Origin: an uncultured Lachnospiraceae bacterium
GTDB taxonomy: Bacteria; Bacillota; Clostridia; Lachnospirales; Lachnospiraceae
Direction: 5' to 3'
NCBI GenBank assembly: GCA_902773445.1
Contig: CACYEU010000254.1
Location: forward strand, 1 to 15,820
Length of the DNA stretch: 15,820 nt
The position numbers were made by a program, and so were the translations under genes. The notes beneath the pieces were generated by a model. It was not told the origin of the DNA, made no database searches, and worked only from the letters and a program-made list of their open reading frames with translations. Below are positions 1 to 6,783 of this stretch, piece by piece (positions within the stretch are counted from its first letter, which is position 1; every line of letters begins with the position of its first letter).

Positions 1-93
1 GACCGCACAATGACTGATGAAGAGGTTTCCGAGAAACTGGATAAGGTGCTCGAAAAACTCGGGAAAAAGGGCATCACCCTTCGCGAAGCCTGA
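1..93 (+). CDS. pheT: Phenylalanyl-tRNA synthetase beta subunit, C-terminal end (partial)
   Basis: Frame 1 is open from the window edge and ends with TGA at 91-93, giving 30 residues that begin DRTMTDEEVSEKLDKVLEKL. The pattern R-T-hydrophobic-T-D-E-E-V followed by an amphipathic helix is characteristic of the very end of PheT, in the ferredoxin-fold anticodon-binding (FDX-ACB) domain. PheT pairs with PheS to charge tRNA-Phe. Only this tail is visible, so identity rests on a short but distinctive stretch. The stop codon overlaps the queA start by one base (TGATG), which implies co-transcription and translational coupling with queA. Confidence 0.8.
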   Translation, partial: DRTMTDEEVSEKLDKVLEKLGKKGITLREA

Positions 94-1166
94 TGAGAAA
101 ACAGGATTTTTATTATGATTTACCGGAGGAACTGATCGCGCAGGATCCGCTTGCCGATCGTTCCTCTTCGCGTCTTTTGGTTCTCGACCGCAAGTCCGGT
201 CAGATCAGACACAGGACTTTTACCGATGTGACCGACTATCTTGATCCCGGAGATTGTCTGGTGATCAATGACACAAAAGTGATCCCGGCGCGCCTGATGG
301 GCGTGCGGGAAAAGACCGGAGGTCATGTCGAGGTATTGCTGCTAAAACGTCTCAGCGGTGATCTCTGGGAAGCTTTGACCCGTCCGGGCAGAAAGGCAAG
401 ACCGGGGGAGCGTCTCGTGTTTGGCGACGGCGTGCTGACGGGCACCGTTGAAGAGATCGGCGAAGAAGGAAACCGCCTGATCAGATTTGCATATGACGGG
501 ATTTTCGAGGAAGTCCTCGATCAGCTTGGTCAGATGCCGCTTCCTCCGTATATCACCCATCAGCTCAAGGATCCCGACCGCTATCAGACTGTCTACGCCC
601 GCCATAAGGGATCGGCCGCTGCGCCGACTGCCGGACTTCATTTCACGCCTGAGCTTCTGAAAAAGGTCCGCGATAAGGGAGTTGATATCGCTGCGGTGAC
701 GCTTCATGTCGGCCTGGGAACATTCCGCCCGGTCAAAGAAGACAATGTCCTTGATCATCATATGCATGAAGAATGGTATCAGGTCAGCCATGATGCTGCG
801 GAACGGATCAATGCGGCTCATGAACGCGGCAGCCGTGTGATCTGCGTCGGCACGACCAGCTGCCGGACGATCGAGGCGGCGGCAGGAGGAAAGCCCTGTG
901 CTGAACCGGATATCGATGCATTTGACGGCGGTTTGAGAGAAGGTATTGTTCAAGCCGGGAATGACGACACGAAGCTGTTTATTTATCCGGGATACCGTTT
1001 TCAGGTGACTGATCGTCTGATCACGAATTTCCATCTGCCTGAGTCGACGCTTCTGATGCTTGTGTCGGCTCTCGCAGGACGAAAGCACGTACTGGATGCC
1101 TATCGTGAGGCTGTACAGAAACAGTACAGATTCTTTTCTTTCGGAGATGCAATGATCATTATTTAA
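93..1166 (+). CDS. queA: S-adenosylmethionine:tRNA ribosyltransferase-isomerase QueA
   Basis: The 357-residue protein matches QueA over its whole length, slightly longer than the usual 340 or so. Recognisable blocks are the N-terminal FYYDLPEELIAQDP, the VINDTKVIPARLMG segment, the KGSAAAPTAGLHFT block, HVGLGTFRPV, GTTSCRTIEA, and the C-terminal TNFHLPESTLLMLVSALAG. The enzyme transfers and isomerises the ribosyl group of SAM onto 7-aminomethyl-7-deazaguanine in tRNA, making epoxyqueuosine at wobble position 34 of GUN-anticodon tRNAs. The ATG at 93 overlaps the pheT stop and has no clear Shine-Dalgarno of its own, so translation is probably coupled to pheT. The next queuosine enzyme, QueH, is encoded at 9924 in this window. 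No convincing terminator follows. Confidence 0.96.
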   Translation: MRKQDFYYDLPEELIAQDPLADRSSSRLLVLDRKSGQIRHRTFTDVTDYLDPGDCLVINDTKVIPARLMGVREKTGGHVEVLLLKRLSGDLWEALTRPGRKARPGERLVFGDGVLTGTVEEIGEEGNRLIRFAYDGIFEEVLDQLGQMPLPPYITHQLKDPDRYQTVYARHKGSAAAPTAGLHFTPELLKKVRDKGVDIAAVTLHVGLGTFRPVKEDNVLDHHMHEEWYQVSHDAAERINAAHERGSRVICVGTTSCRTIEAAAGGKPCAEPDIDAFDGGLREGIVQAGNDDTKLFIYPGYRFQVTDRLITNFHLPESTLLMLVSALAGRKHVLDAYREAVQKQYRFFSFGDAMIII

Positions 1167-1178
1167 AATAAACCATAG

Positions 1179-1200
1179 TGTCAAGATAAAATACTTGACA
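1179..1200. repeat. Perfect inverted repeat overlapping the ylxM -35 box
   Basis: TGTCAAG (1179-1185) and CTTGACA (1194-1200) are exact reverse complements separated by eight A/T bases. The right arm contains the whole TTGACA -35 element of the ylxM promoter. It has no T tail, so it is unlikely to terminate queA. It could be a repressor operator or a chance palindrome of the -35 sequence. Confidence 0.45.
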
Positions 1201-1223
1201 GGGCCTTTGACGGTCGCTATAAT
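1195..1223 (+). promoter_or_regulatory. Perfect sigma-A promoter for ylxM-ffh
   Basis: TTGACA at 1195-1200, a 17-base spacer, and TATAAT at 1218-1223 match the full consensus with ideal spacing. Transcription should start about seven bases after the -10 box, at roughly 1230-1231. That coincides with the ylxM ATG at 1231, so the transcript would have essentially no 5' leader. Confidence 0.9.
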
Positions 1224-1230
1224 GGGCAGC

Positions 1231-1563
1231 ATGGACGATATTTTACGTCGGTCGCTGCTCTTTGATTTTTATGGCGAGCTTTTGACTGAACATCAAAAAG
1301 AAGTATATGAAGCATTCGACAGTGATGACATGTCGCTGAGCGAGATCGCCGAAGAATACGGTATCAGCCGTCAGGGAGTTCACGACCTGATCAAGAGGAC
1401 AAATCATACTCTTGAAATGTATGAGGAGAAGCTGGGTCTGGTCGACCGCTTTATGGCGATGCGGGAAACGCTGAAGGAGATCGATGTGATCGCATCGGAG
1501 ATGTATACGCCGGACGGAGACCGGATCAGTTCGCTGGTCGAGATTCTCCTGGACGAGATTTGA
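1231..1563 (+). CDS. ylxM: YlxM-like helix-turn-helix protein, SRP-associated
   Basis: This is a 110-residue protein of the UPF0122/YlxM family. It opens with MDDILRRSLLFDFYGELLTEHQ and carries a sigma-70 region 4-like helix-turn-helix (MSLSEIAEEYGISRQGVHDLIKR, about residues 36-58). It sits directly upstream of ffh, as in most Firmicutes, where YlxM is linked to the signal recognition particle. The ATG at 1231 is chosen because it precedes the conserved FDFYGELL block. An in-frame ATG at 1222 lies within the -10 box and cannot be on a transcript from this promoter; a longer reading from 1195 begins within the -35 box. No Shine-Dalgarno is present, so initiation looks leaderless. Seven bases separate its stop from ffh. 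Confidence 0.9.
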   Translation: MDDILRRSLLFDFYGELLTEHQKEVYEAFDSDDMSLSEIAEEYGISRQGVHDLIKRTNHTLEMYEEKLGLVDRFMAMRETLKEIDVIASEMYTPDGDRISSLVEILLDEI

Positions 1564-1570
1564 GGTAGCT

Positions 1571-2917
1571 ATGGCATTTGACAGCTTGACAGATAAATTA
1601 CAGAACGTTTTCAGGAAGCTTCGCGGCAAGGGCCGTCTGACTGAGGACGATGTCCGTACAGCGTTCAAAGAGATCAAGATGGCGCTGCTTGAAGCAGATG
1701 TCAATTTTAAGATCGTAAAGAAGTTCACAAAAGACGTGACCGAACGCGCGATCGGCGAAGATGTGATGAACGGTCTCAATCCCGGACAGATGGTCGTCAA
1801 GATCGTTAACGAGGAACTGATCAACCTGATGGGCCCGGAGGGCGAGGAACTGCCTCTCAAACCCAAAGATCAGATCACCGTCCTGATGATGATGGGTCTC
1901 CAGGGCGCAGGCAAGACAACGACCGCGGCCAAACTGGCCGGACTTCTCAAGAAGAAGGGCAGGAAGCCGCTGTTGGTCTCCTGTGATATCTACAGGCCGG
2001 CTGCCATGGAACAGCTTCAGGTCAACGGAGAAAAAGTCGGTGTCGATGTCTTCATGGCCGGCGGATCAATGAGCGCGGCTCAGATTGCGAAAGCGGCTTA
2101 TTCACATGCCGGTAAAAACGGACATGATGTCCTGATCATCGATACGGCCGGCCGTCTGCATATCGATCAGGAGATGATGGATGAGCTGAAAGAGATCCGT
2201 GAACAGGTCACGATCGACACGACTCTGCTGACGGTCGACGCCATGACAGGTCAGGATGCCGTCAAAGTCGCCGAGGCATTTGATGAGCAGATCGGGATCG
2301 ACGGCGTGATCCTGACAAAACTGGACGGTGACACCCGCGGCGGCGCGGCGCTGTCTGTCAAGGCTGTGACCGGAAGACCGATCTATTTCACAGGTATCGG
2401 AGAAAAGCTGACAGATCTTGAGCCGTTTTATCCGGACCGTATGGCTTCCCGGATTCTGGGAATGGGCGATGTGCTGACATTGATCGACAAAGCACAGGAA
2501 ACGATCGATGAGGAGGAAGCAGCCAAGCTCGTCGGAAAAGTCGGCCGCGCGCAATTCGATTTCGACGACTATCTGCAGAGCATCAAGCAGATGCGTAAAA
2601 TGGGCGGACTGGCCGATATCCTGAAGATGCTTCCGGGAGTAAGCGGGCAGCTGCAGGGAGTCGATATGGATCAGGGTGAGAAGCAGATGGCGGTCACCGA
2701 GGCGATGATCTATTCGATGACCCCCGAGGAACGGGCAAATCCCGATATTCTGAATCCGTCGAGAAAGAACCGGATCGCGAAGGGCAGCGGAGTTGATATT
2801 TCCGAAGTCAACCGCATCATCAAACAGTTCAATCAGACGAAGAAAATGATGAAACAGATGCCGGGCATGATGAAAAAATTCGGACGCAAAGGAAAGTTCC
2901 TGGGCTTTCCGTTCTGA
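1571..2917 (+). CDS. ffh: Signal recognition particle protein Ffh (SRP54)
   Basis: The 448-residue SRP GTPase binds signal peptides and SRP RNA and docks ribosome-nascent-chain complexes onto FtsY. The N domain covers about residues 1-100. The G domain shows the P-loop GLQGAGKT (109-116), DTAGR (191-195) and TKLDGDTRGG (249-258). The methionine-rich M domain (about 300-440) contains the RNA-binding stretch with NPSRKNRIAKGSG and ends in MKQMPGMMKKFGRKGKFLG. Length is normal for the family. A GAGG Shine-Dalgarno (1562-1565) overlaps the ylxM stop, five bases before the ATG, so the two genes are co-translated as an operon. The tail after the M domain is short but within family variation. Confidence 0.98.
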   Translation: MAFDSLTDKLQNVFRKLRGKGRLTEDDVRTAFKEIKMALLEADVNFKIVKKFTKDVTERAIGEDVMNGLNPGQMVVKIVNEELINLMGPEGEELPLKPKDQITVLMMMGLQGAGKTTTAAKLAGLLKKKGRKPLLVSCDIYRPAAMEQLQVNGEKVGVDVFMAGGSMSAAQIAKAAYSHAGKNGHDVLIIDTAGRLHIDQEMMDELKEIREQVTIDTTLLTVDAMTGQDAVKVAEAFDEQIGIDGVILTKLDGDTRGGAALSVKAVTGRPIYFTGIGEKLTDLEPFYPDRMASRILGMGDVLTLIDKAQETIDEEEAAKLVGKVGRAQFDFDDYLQSIKQMRKMGGLADILKMLPGVSGQLQGVDMDQGEKQMAVTEAMIYSMTPEERANPDILNPSRKNRIAKGSGVDISEVNRIIKQFNQTKKMMKQMPGMMKKFGRKGKFLGFPF

Positions 2918-3000
2918 TGAGAACGTATCAATGAGTGCATTCAAGCGAAGAAACGCTTTGGATCATATAGATAACAAAAGTTAATTGTAGGAGGAAACAA

Positions 3001-3243
3001 ATGGTCAAAATCAGATTAAAAAGAATGGGCAAGAAAAAAGCGCCGGTTTACAGAATCGTTGTAGCGGACGCACGTTCACCGCGTGACGGTCGTTTCATCG
3101 ACGAGATCGGCTTTTATGATCCGACAAAGGAACCGACAGTTTACAAAGTCGACGAAGAAGCAGCGAAGAAATGGCTTGCAACAGGTGCTGCTCCGACAGC
3201 GACAGTCGGAAAGATCTTCAAACTTGCCGGCATCACCAAGTAA
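3001..3243 (+). CDS. rpsP: 30S ribosomal protein S16
   Basis: The 80-residue protein is full-length S16, starting MVKIRLKRMGKKKAPVYRIV and containing the conserved ADARSPRDGRFIDEIGFYDP block. S16 binds 16S rRNA early in small-subunit assembly. A very strong Shine-Dalgarno (TAGGAGGAAA, ending just before 3000) sits five bases upstream of the ATG, consistent with high expression. The 83-base gap from ffh shows no convincing promoter or terminator, so read-through from ylxM-ffh is plausible. It heads the rpsP-khpA-rimM-trmD cluster conserved in Firmicutes. Confidence 0.98.
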   Translation: MVKIRLKRMGKKKAPVYRIVVADARSPRDGRFIDEIGFYDPTKEPTVYKVDEEAAKKWLATGAAPTATVGKIFKLAGITK

Positions 3244-3263
3244 TATCCTTGGAAGGAGCCGAA

Positions 3264-3491
3264 ATGAAAGAATTAGTTGAAGTCATAGCCAAAGGACTGG
3301 TTGCTCATCCTGAACAGGTTACAGTCAACGAGATCCAGGACGGCGATAAGATCACGATCAAGCTGCATGTCGCTGAAGACGATATGGGCAAGGTGATCGG
3401 ACATGCCGGACGCATTGCCAAAGCGATCCGCGTGATCGTCAAAGCTGCCGCGATCAGAGATGACAAGCAAGTCTCTGTAGATATCGAGTGA
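3264..3491 (+). CDS. khpA: KH-domain RNA-binding protein KhpA (YlqC)
   Basis: The 75-residue protein starts at ATG 3264, five bases after GGAAGGAG (3251-3258). It is a single KH domain with the GxxG RNA-contact loop visible as VIGHAGR (about residues 44-50). KhpA in Firmicutes pairs with KhpB/EloR and influences RNA metabolism and cell elongation and division. The position between rpsP and rimM is its standard location. A longer open reading frame beginning at 3171 runs back into rpsP in another frame and lacks a ribosome binding site, so the short form is preferred. Its stop overlaps the rimM start by one base. Confidence 0.95.
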   Translation: MKELVEVIAKGLVAHPEQVTVNEIQDGDKITIKLHVAEDDMGKVIGHAGRIAKAIRVIVKAAAIRDDKQVSVDIE

Positions 3492-4015
3492 TGGTCGACA
3501 AGCTGCAGATCGGATACATTACCGGAACACATGGGATCAGAGGTTTGGTCAAGGTGACTCCGACAACTGATGACCCAAAGCGGTTTACCGATCTGGACAA
3601 TGTCATACTGATCGACGCAGATCAGAATGAAATGAGACTGACAGTCGCGCAGGTGCGTTTCCACAAGGATTCGGTCCTGCTCGGATTCGACGGATATGAG
3701 GACATCAATCTGGTCGAAGGTTTTAAGGGACACTCGGTCTTTGTTGACAGAGCTGACGCGGTCGCGTTGAAAGACAACGAGTACTATGTGGCCGATCTGA
3801 TCGGATTGGATGTCTTTTCGGTAAAGGACGATGAAAAGGAACTGATCGGAAAAGTCGACAACGTGCTTGAAACAGGAGCGAACGATGTCTTCGTGATCAG
3901 ACGAAAGAACAGAACCGAACTTCTGATTCCGTCGATCAGGGAATGCATTCGTGAAATCGATCCGGAACACGGGTCGATGACAGTGACACTCTTACCCGGT
4001 ATGGAGGAGCTCTGA
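3491..4015 (+). CDS. rimM: 16S rRNA processing protein RimM
   Basis: The 174-residue protein starts MVDKLQIGYITGTHGIRGLVKV, the typical RimM N-terminal beta-barrel. A PRC-barrel domain follows in the C-terminal half (around YYVADLIGLDVFSV to DVFVIRRKNRTELLIPSI). RimM helps mature the 30S head and contacts S19. ATG at 3491 is preferred over the GTG three bases earlier because it forms a TGATG overlap with the khpA stop and gives the family N terminus. There is no strong Shine-Dalgarno, so translation is probably coupled to khpA. trmD begins immediately after the stop codon. Confidence 0.95.
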   Translation: MVDKLQIGYITGTHGIRGLVKVTPTTDDPKRFTDLDNVILIDADQNEMRLTVAQVRFHKDSVLLGFDGYEDINLVEGFKGHSVFVDRADAVALKDNEYYVADLIGLDVFSVKDDEKELIGKVDNVLETGANDVFVIRRKNRTELLIPSIRECIREIDPEHGSMTVTLLPGMEEL

Positions 4016-4756
4016 ATGAATTTTCATATTATGACTCTATTTCCCGAAATGTTTGAAGCCGTGATGGGCGAGAGCATTATCGGACGGGCAAGGGAGAACG
4101 GGCTGATCAGCATTGATCCGGTCAACATCCGTGATTATGCATTTAACAAGCACAGCCGTGTCGACGATTATCCGTACGGCGGCGGCGCCGGGATGCTGAT
4201 GCAGGCGGAACCGGTATGGCAGACTTACGAAGCGATCCGGAAGAAGACCGGAAAAGAAGATCTGCATGTCATCTATCTGTCGCCGAAAGGCAAAGTGTTC
4301 GATCAGGAGACGGCGGTCAGACTTTCAAAAGAAGAGGATCTTGTTTTGCTCTGCGGCCATTACGAGGGTATTGATGAACGTGTTCTCGAAGAGATCGTGA
4401 CCGAAGAGATCTCGATCGGGGATTATGTGCTGACAGGCGGAGAACTGCCGGCCATGACACTGATCGACGCGGTGGCGAGGCTGATCCCCGGAGTGCTTCA
4501 CAATGACGAGTCTACTGAGGCGGAAAGCTTTTCGGAAGGATTGCTTGAGTATCCGCAGTACACGAGGCCGGAGATCTGGCATGACAGGCAGGTACCCGAG
4601 ATCCTGTTGTCGGGACATCACGCAAACGTAGAAAAATGGCGGCGTCTGAAGCAGATCGAAGAGACTGCCGCGAAACGGCCGGAGCTTCTGGAAGGTCTGG
4701 AACTGACTGAAGAGGAAGCTGAGGCAGCGAGGCAAGTCTTGCAAAAGACGCGTTAA
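4016..4756 (+). CDS. trmD: tRNA (guanine-37-N1)-methyltransferase TrmD
   Basis: The 246-residue SPOUT-class enzyme methylates G37 of tRNAs reading CNN codons, using SAM, and so prevents +1 frameshifting. Visible family blocks are MTLFPEMFEAVMGESIIGRA, the glycine-rich DDYPYGGGAGMLM, YLSPKGKVFDQE, LLCGHYEGIDERV, and the trefoil-knot SAM site SIGDYVLTGGELPAM. Length is normal. The ATG directly abuts the rimM stop and has a GGAGGAG Shine-Dalgarno within the rimM end. It belongs to the rpsP-khpA-rimM-trmD unit. The rplS promoter starts inside its last codons. Confidence 0.98.
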   Translation: MNFHIMTLFPEMFEAVMGESIIGRARENGLISIDPVNIRDYAFNKHSRVDDYPYGGGAGMLMQAEPVWQTYEAIRKKTGKEDLHVIYLSPKGKVFDQETAVRLSKEEDLVLLCGHYEGIDERVLEEIVTEEISIGDYVLTGGELPAMTLIDAVARLIPGVLHNDESTEAESFSEGLLEYPQYTRPEIWHDRQVPEILLSGHHANVEKWRRLKQIEETAAKRPELLEGLELTEEEAEAARQVLQKTR

Positions 4757-4767
4757 AATGTTAGAAT
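4739..4767 (+). promoter_or_regulatory. Promoter for rplS within the end of trmD
   Basis: TTGCAA (4739-4744), a 17-base spacer and TAGAAT (4762-4767) form a good sigma-A promoter. A TG one base before the -10 box (4759-4760) gives an extended -10. It would start transcription near 4774 and give rplS a leader of only about 22 bases, most of it the ribosome binding site. Confidence 0.7.
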
Positions 4768-4795
4768 AAAGCGTTGTTTTAAGGAGGAAAATCAA

Positions 4796-5143
4796 ATGAA
4801 TGAGATCATTCGTGCTATCGAAGAGAATGAAATGAAACAGGAAGTTGACACATTTGCTGTCGGCGATACTGTTCGTGTACACAATCGTATCAAGGAAGGT
4901 AACCGCGAACGTGTCCAGGTATTTGAGGGCACAGTGCTGAAGCGCCAGAACGGCGGAGACCGCGAGACATTTACCGTACGTAAAAACTCGGGCGGAATCG
5001 GCGTTGAGAAGACATGGCCGCTTCACTCACCGAACATCGAGAAGATCGAAGTTGTCAGACGCGGTAAAGTACGTCGCGCCAAACTCAACTATCTGCGTCA
5101 GCGCACAGGTAAGAGAGCGAAAGTTAAGGAACGTGTATTCTGA
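4796..5143 (+). CDS. rplS: 50S ribosomal protein L19
   Basis: The 115-residue protein is full-length L19, with the characteristic FAVGDTVRVHNRIKEGNRERVQVFEGTV core, the GVEKTWPLHSPNIEKIEVV segment and a basic tail (RRGKVRRAKLNYLRQRTGK). L19 sits at the subunit interface of the 50S ribosome. An AAGGAGGAAA Shine-Dalgarno lies immediately upstream. Translation can be served both by read-through from trmD and by the promoter at 4739-4767. A terminator hairpin follows at 5164-5197. The leader is too short for the structured L19 autoregulatory element known from other Firmicutes. Confidence 0.98.
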   Translation: MNEIIRAIEENEMKQEVDTFAVGDTVRVHNRIKEGNRERVQVFEGTVLKRQNGGDRETFTVRKNSGGIGVEKTWPLHSPNIEKIEVVRRGKVRRAKLNYLRQRTGKRAKVKERVF

Positions 5144-5163
5144 CATTCCGGAAGTGATTCAAT

Positions 5164-5197
5164 GGCAGATACGACGTCAGTTGTATTTGCCTTTTTT
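5164..5197 (+). terminator. Rho-independent terminator after rplS
   Basis: GGCAGATAC (5164-5172) pairs with GTATTTGCC (5183-5191) over nine positions, with a single G-U wobble and a ten-base loop. Six T residues follow (5192-5197). It lies 20 bases after the rplS stop and 20 bases before the next start codon, so it should limit read-through into the signal-peptidase-like gene. Confidence 0.8.
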
Positions 5198-5217
5198 CTA
5201 TCAGACAGAGGAACTCT

Positions 5218-5886
5218 ATGGCCGGCTGGAGACAGAAAAGAGCATATCGCACTGACTATACTCCGCGGTTTTCCATGCGGATCCGAAAAAAGAAAAAAGA
5301 GCGTGAAGCACGCGCTTTCTTAAAGAAGCTGGATCCTTTGAGAGAACAGCGCAGGAAGATCAATACAAAAGCTGTCGGAAGATGGGCTTTGGAGATCGCG
5401 CTGGTATTGGTGCTTGCGTTTGTCGCAGTCACCTATTTCGGCATCAGAGTCATCAGCATGGACAACGGCATGAATCCGCAGATCCGCAATCAGCAGTCGG
5501 TTATGGTCAACCGTGTCGTTTACAATGCAAGCAAGCCAAAGCGCGGTGATATCATTGTATTTAAGCCGCGCGGCAACGAGAAGGACCGCTATTATATCCG
5601 CCGGATCATCGGCATGCCCGGTGAGAAACTTCAGATCAAAGACGGAGCCTTCTATATTGACGGCAAAAAGCTGAATGCTTCGTACGCCAAAGGTTCGATC
5701 GCTGAACCGGGGCTTGCGGAAGAGACAGTCAGACTCGGCAATGACGAGTATTTTGTGATGAGCGACAACCAATACAACATGGAAGATTCACGCGCTTCAA
5801 ACATCGGCAACGTCAAGCGCAGCGCTGTCTACGGCAAAGCATGGTTTGTGCCGTCGATATCACGGCAGTTCGGATTTTTGAAATAG
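5218..5886 (+). CDS. Signal peptidase I-like protein lacking the catalytic dyad
   Basis: The 222-residue protein has the S26 signal-peptidase fold signature. It has a very basic cytoplasmic N-terminal region (about 21 Lys/Arg in the first 55 residues), one membrane segment (about 57-75), then the extracytoplasmic domain. The catalytic-serine box, normally GxSMxP, reads DNGMNP, with Gly84 where Ser belongs. The catalytic-lysine box, normally IKRVIGLPG, reads IRRIIGMPG, with Arg128 for Lys. Box E is partly kept (SDNQYNMEDSR). It therefore cannot use the Ser/Lys mechanism. S. aureus SpsA and the streptococcal pilus chaperone SipA are known dyad-less relatives. Start at ATG 5218 follows AGAGGA with five-base spacing. 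An intact paralogue lies at 6784, with rbgA between. The frame is intact and the fold residues are kept, so a non-catalytic role is more likely than decay. Confidence 0.88.
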   Translation: MAGWRQKRAYRTDYTPRFSMRIRKKKKEREARAFLKKLDPLREQRRKINTKAVGRWALEIALVLVLAFVAVTYFGIRVISMDNGMNPQIRNQQSVMVNRVVYNASKPKRGDIIVFKPRGNEKDRYYIRRIIGMPGEKLQIKDGAFYIDGKKLNASYAKGSIAEPGLAEETVRLGNDEYFVMSDNQYNMEDSRASNIGNVKRSAVYGKAWFVPSISRQFGFLK

Positions 5887-5896
5887 CAGGATTATA

Positions 5897-6766
5897 ATGG
5901 GTAACAGCAAAGAGATTCAATGGTTTCCGGGTCATATGGCCAAAGCGCTAAGACAGATCAGAGAGCAGTTAAAGCTCGTTGATCTGGTGATCGAAGTGTT
6001 GGATGCGAGGATACCTGCTTCAAGCAAGAATCCGGATCTCGATTCGATCACACAGGGAAAACTCAGATTGCTTGCACTTGCGAAGGCAGATCTTGCCGAT
6101 CCGGCGATGACAAAAAAATGGATCCGTGCTTATGAAAGCAGCGGTTATCATGTGATCGCGATCGACGCGCGAAAGAAACAGGATATCAAAGCGCTGACAA
6201 AGCTGATCATGAAAGTGGCTGAAGAGAAGAAAGCAAGAGATCTGGCACGCGGGATCAAAAACCGCCCTGTGCGCGCTCTTGTTGCAGGAATTCCGAATGT
6301 CGGAAAATCAACGCTGATCAATTCGCTGTCGAACCGCTCGGTTGCGAAGACAGGGAATAAGCCCGGCGTTACGAAGGGTCAGCAGTGGATCAAGACATCA
6401 AAAGGCGTTGAGCTGCTCGATACACCCGGTATTCTGTGGCCTAAGTTCGTCAGCGACGAACAGGGACGTCATCTTGCCATGATCGGCACGATGCCCGATT
6501 CACTCGAACTGATACCCGCAGCCCGGATGGCTGCCGATATCATCAGGTTCTGCCTCGGTATATGCCCCGACAGGCTGGCAGCGGATTACGGTATTGATCA
6601 GTCCGACGGAGAAGAAGAGTGGCTGATCAAGGCGGCACAGTCGCTTCACGCACTTAAAAGCGGCGGAGAATATGACACTGACAAGGCCGCCGGCATCATC
6701 GTTGACAGATTCAGAAAAGGCAACATCGGAGCTGTCACATTGGAAGAAGCTCCGGCAAACGAGTGA
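5897..6766 (+). CDS. rbgA: Ribosome biogenesis GTPase RbgA (YlqF)
   Basis: The 289-residue circularly permuted GTPase drives a late step of 50S assembly. The N terminus KEIQWFPGHMAKALRQI is diagnostic. The motif order is permuted: a G4-like AKAD (62-65), then G1 GIPNVGKST (131-139), G2 GVT (157-159) and G3 DTPG (175-178), followed by the C-terminal helical domain. The G4 motif has Ala62 where Asn of N-K-x-D is usual; septins also use AKAD, so guanine binding may be retained. ATG at 5897 follows AGGA (5888-5891), ten bases after the preceding stop, so it is co-transcribed with the signal-peptidase-like gene. Confidence 0.96.
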   Translation: MGNSKEIQWFPGHMAKALRQIREQLKLVDLVIEVLDARIPASSKNPDLDSITQGKLRLLALAKADLADPAMTKKWIRAYESSGYHVIAIDARKKQDIKALTKLIMKVAEEKKARDLARGIKNRPVRALVAGIPNVGKSTLINSLSNRSVAKTGNKPGVTKGQQWIKTSKGVELLDTPGILWPKFVSDEQGRHLAMIGTMPDSLELIPAARMAADIIRFCLGICPDRLAADYGIDQSDGEEEWLIKAAQSLHALKSGGEYDTDKAAGIIVDRFRKGNIGAVTLEEAPANE

Positions 6767-6783
6767 TCGGATAAGGAAGCATT

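Noticed and set aside
342..1232. Long minus-strand open frame (296 codons) opposite queA, and similar ones opposite ffh, pgeF and rpsB
   Set aside because: They mirror strongly supported plus-strand genes, have no recognisable domains and no suitable ribosome binding sites. They arise from the codon bias of the real genes.
2911..2924. GTTCT-GATG-AGAAC palindrome at the end of ffh as a damage-box-like operator
   Set aside because: The half-sites are in the opposite order to the LexA GAAC-N4-GTTC motif, and the site lies across the end of a coding region with no promoter nearby.
2943..2959. Small hairpin (AAGCG/CGCTT) between ffh and rpsP as a terminator
   Set aside because: The stem has only five or six pairs and no T tail follows, so termination is not supported.
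4774..4795. L19 autoregulatory leader upstream of rplS
   Set aside because: The space between the proposed transcription start and the ribosome binding site is only about a dozen bases, too short for the known structured element.
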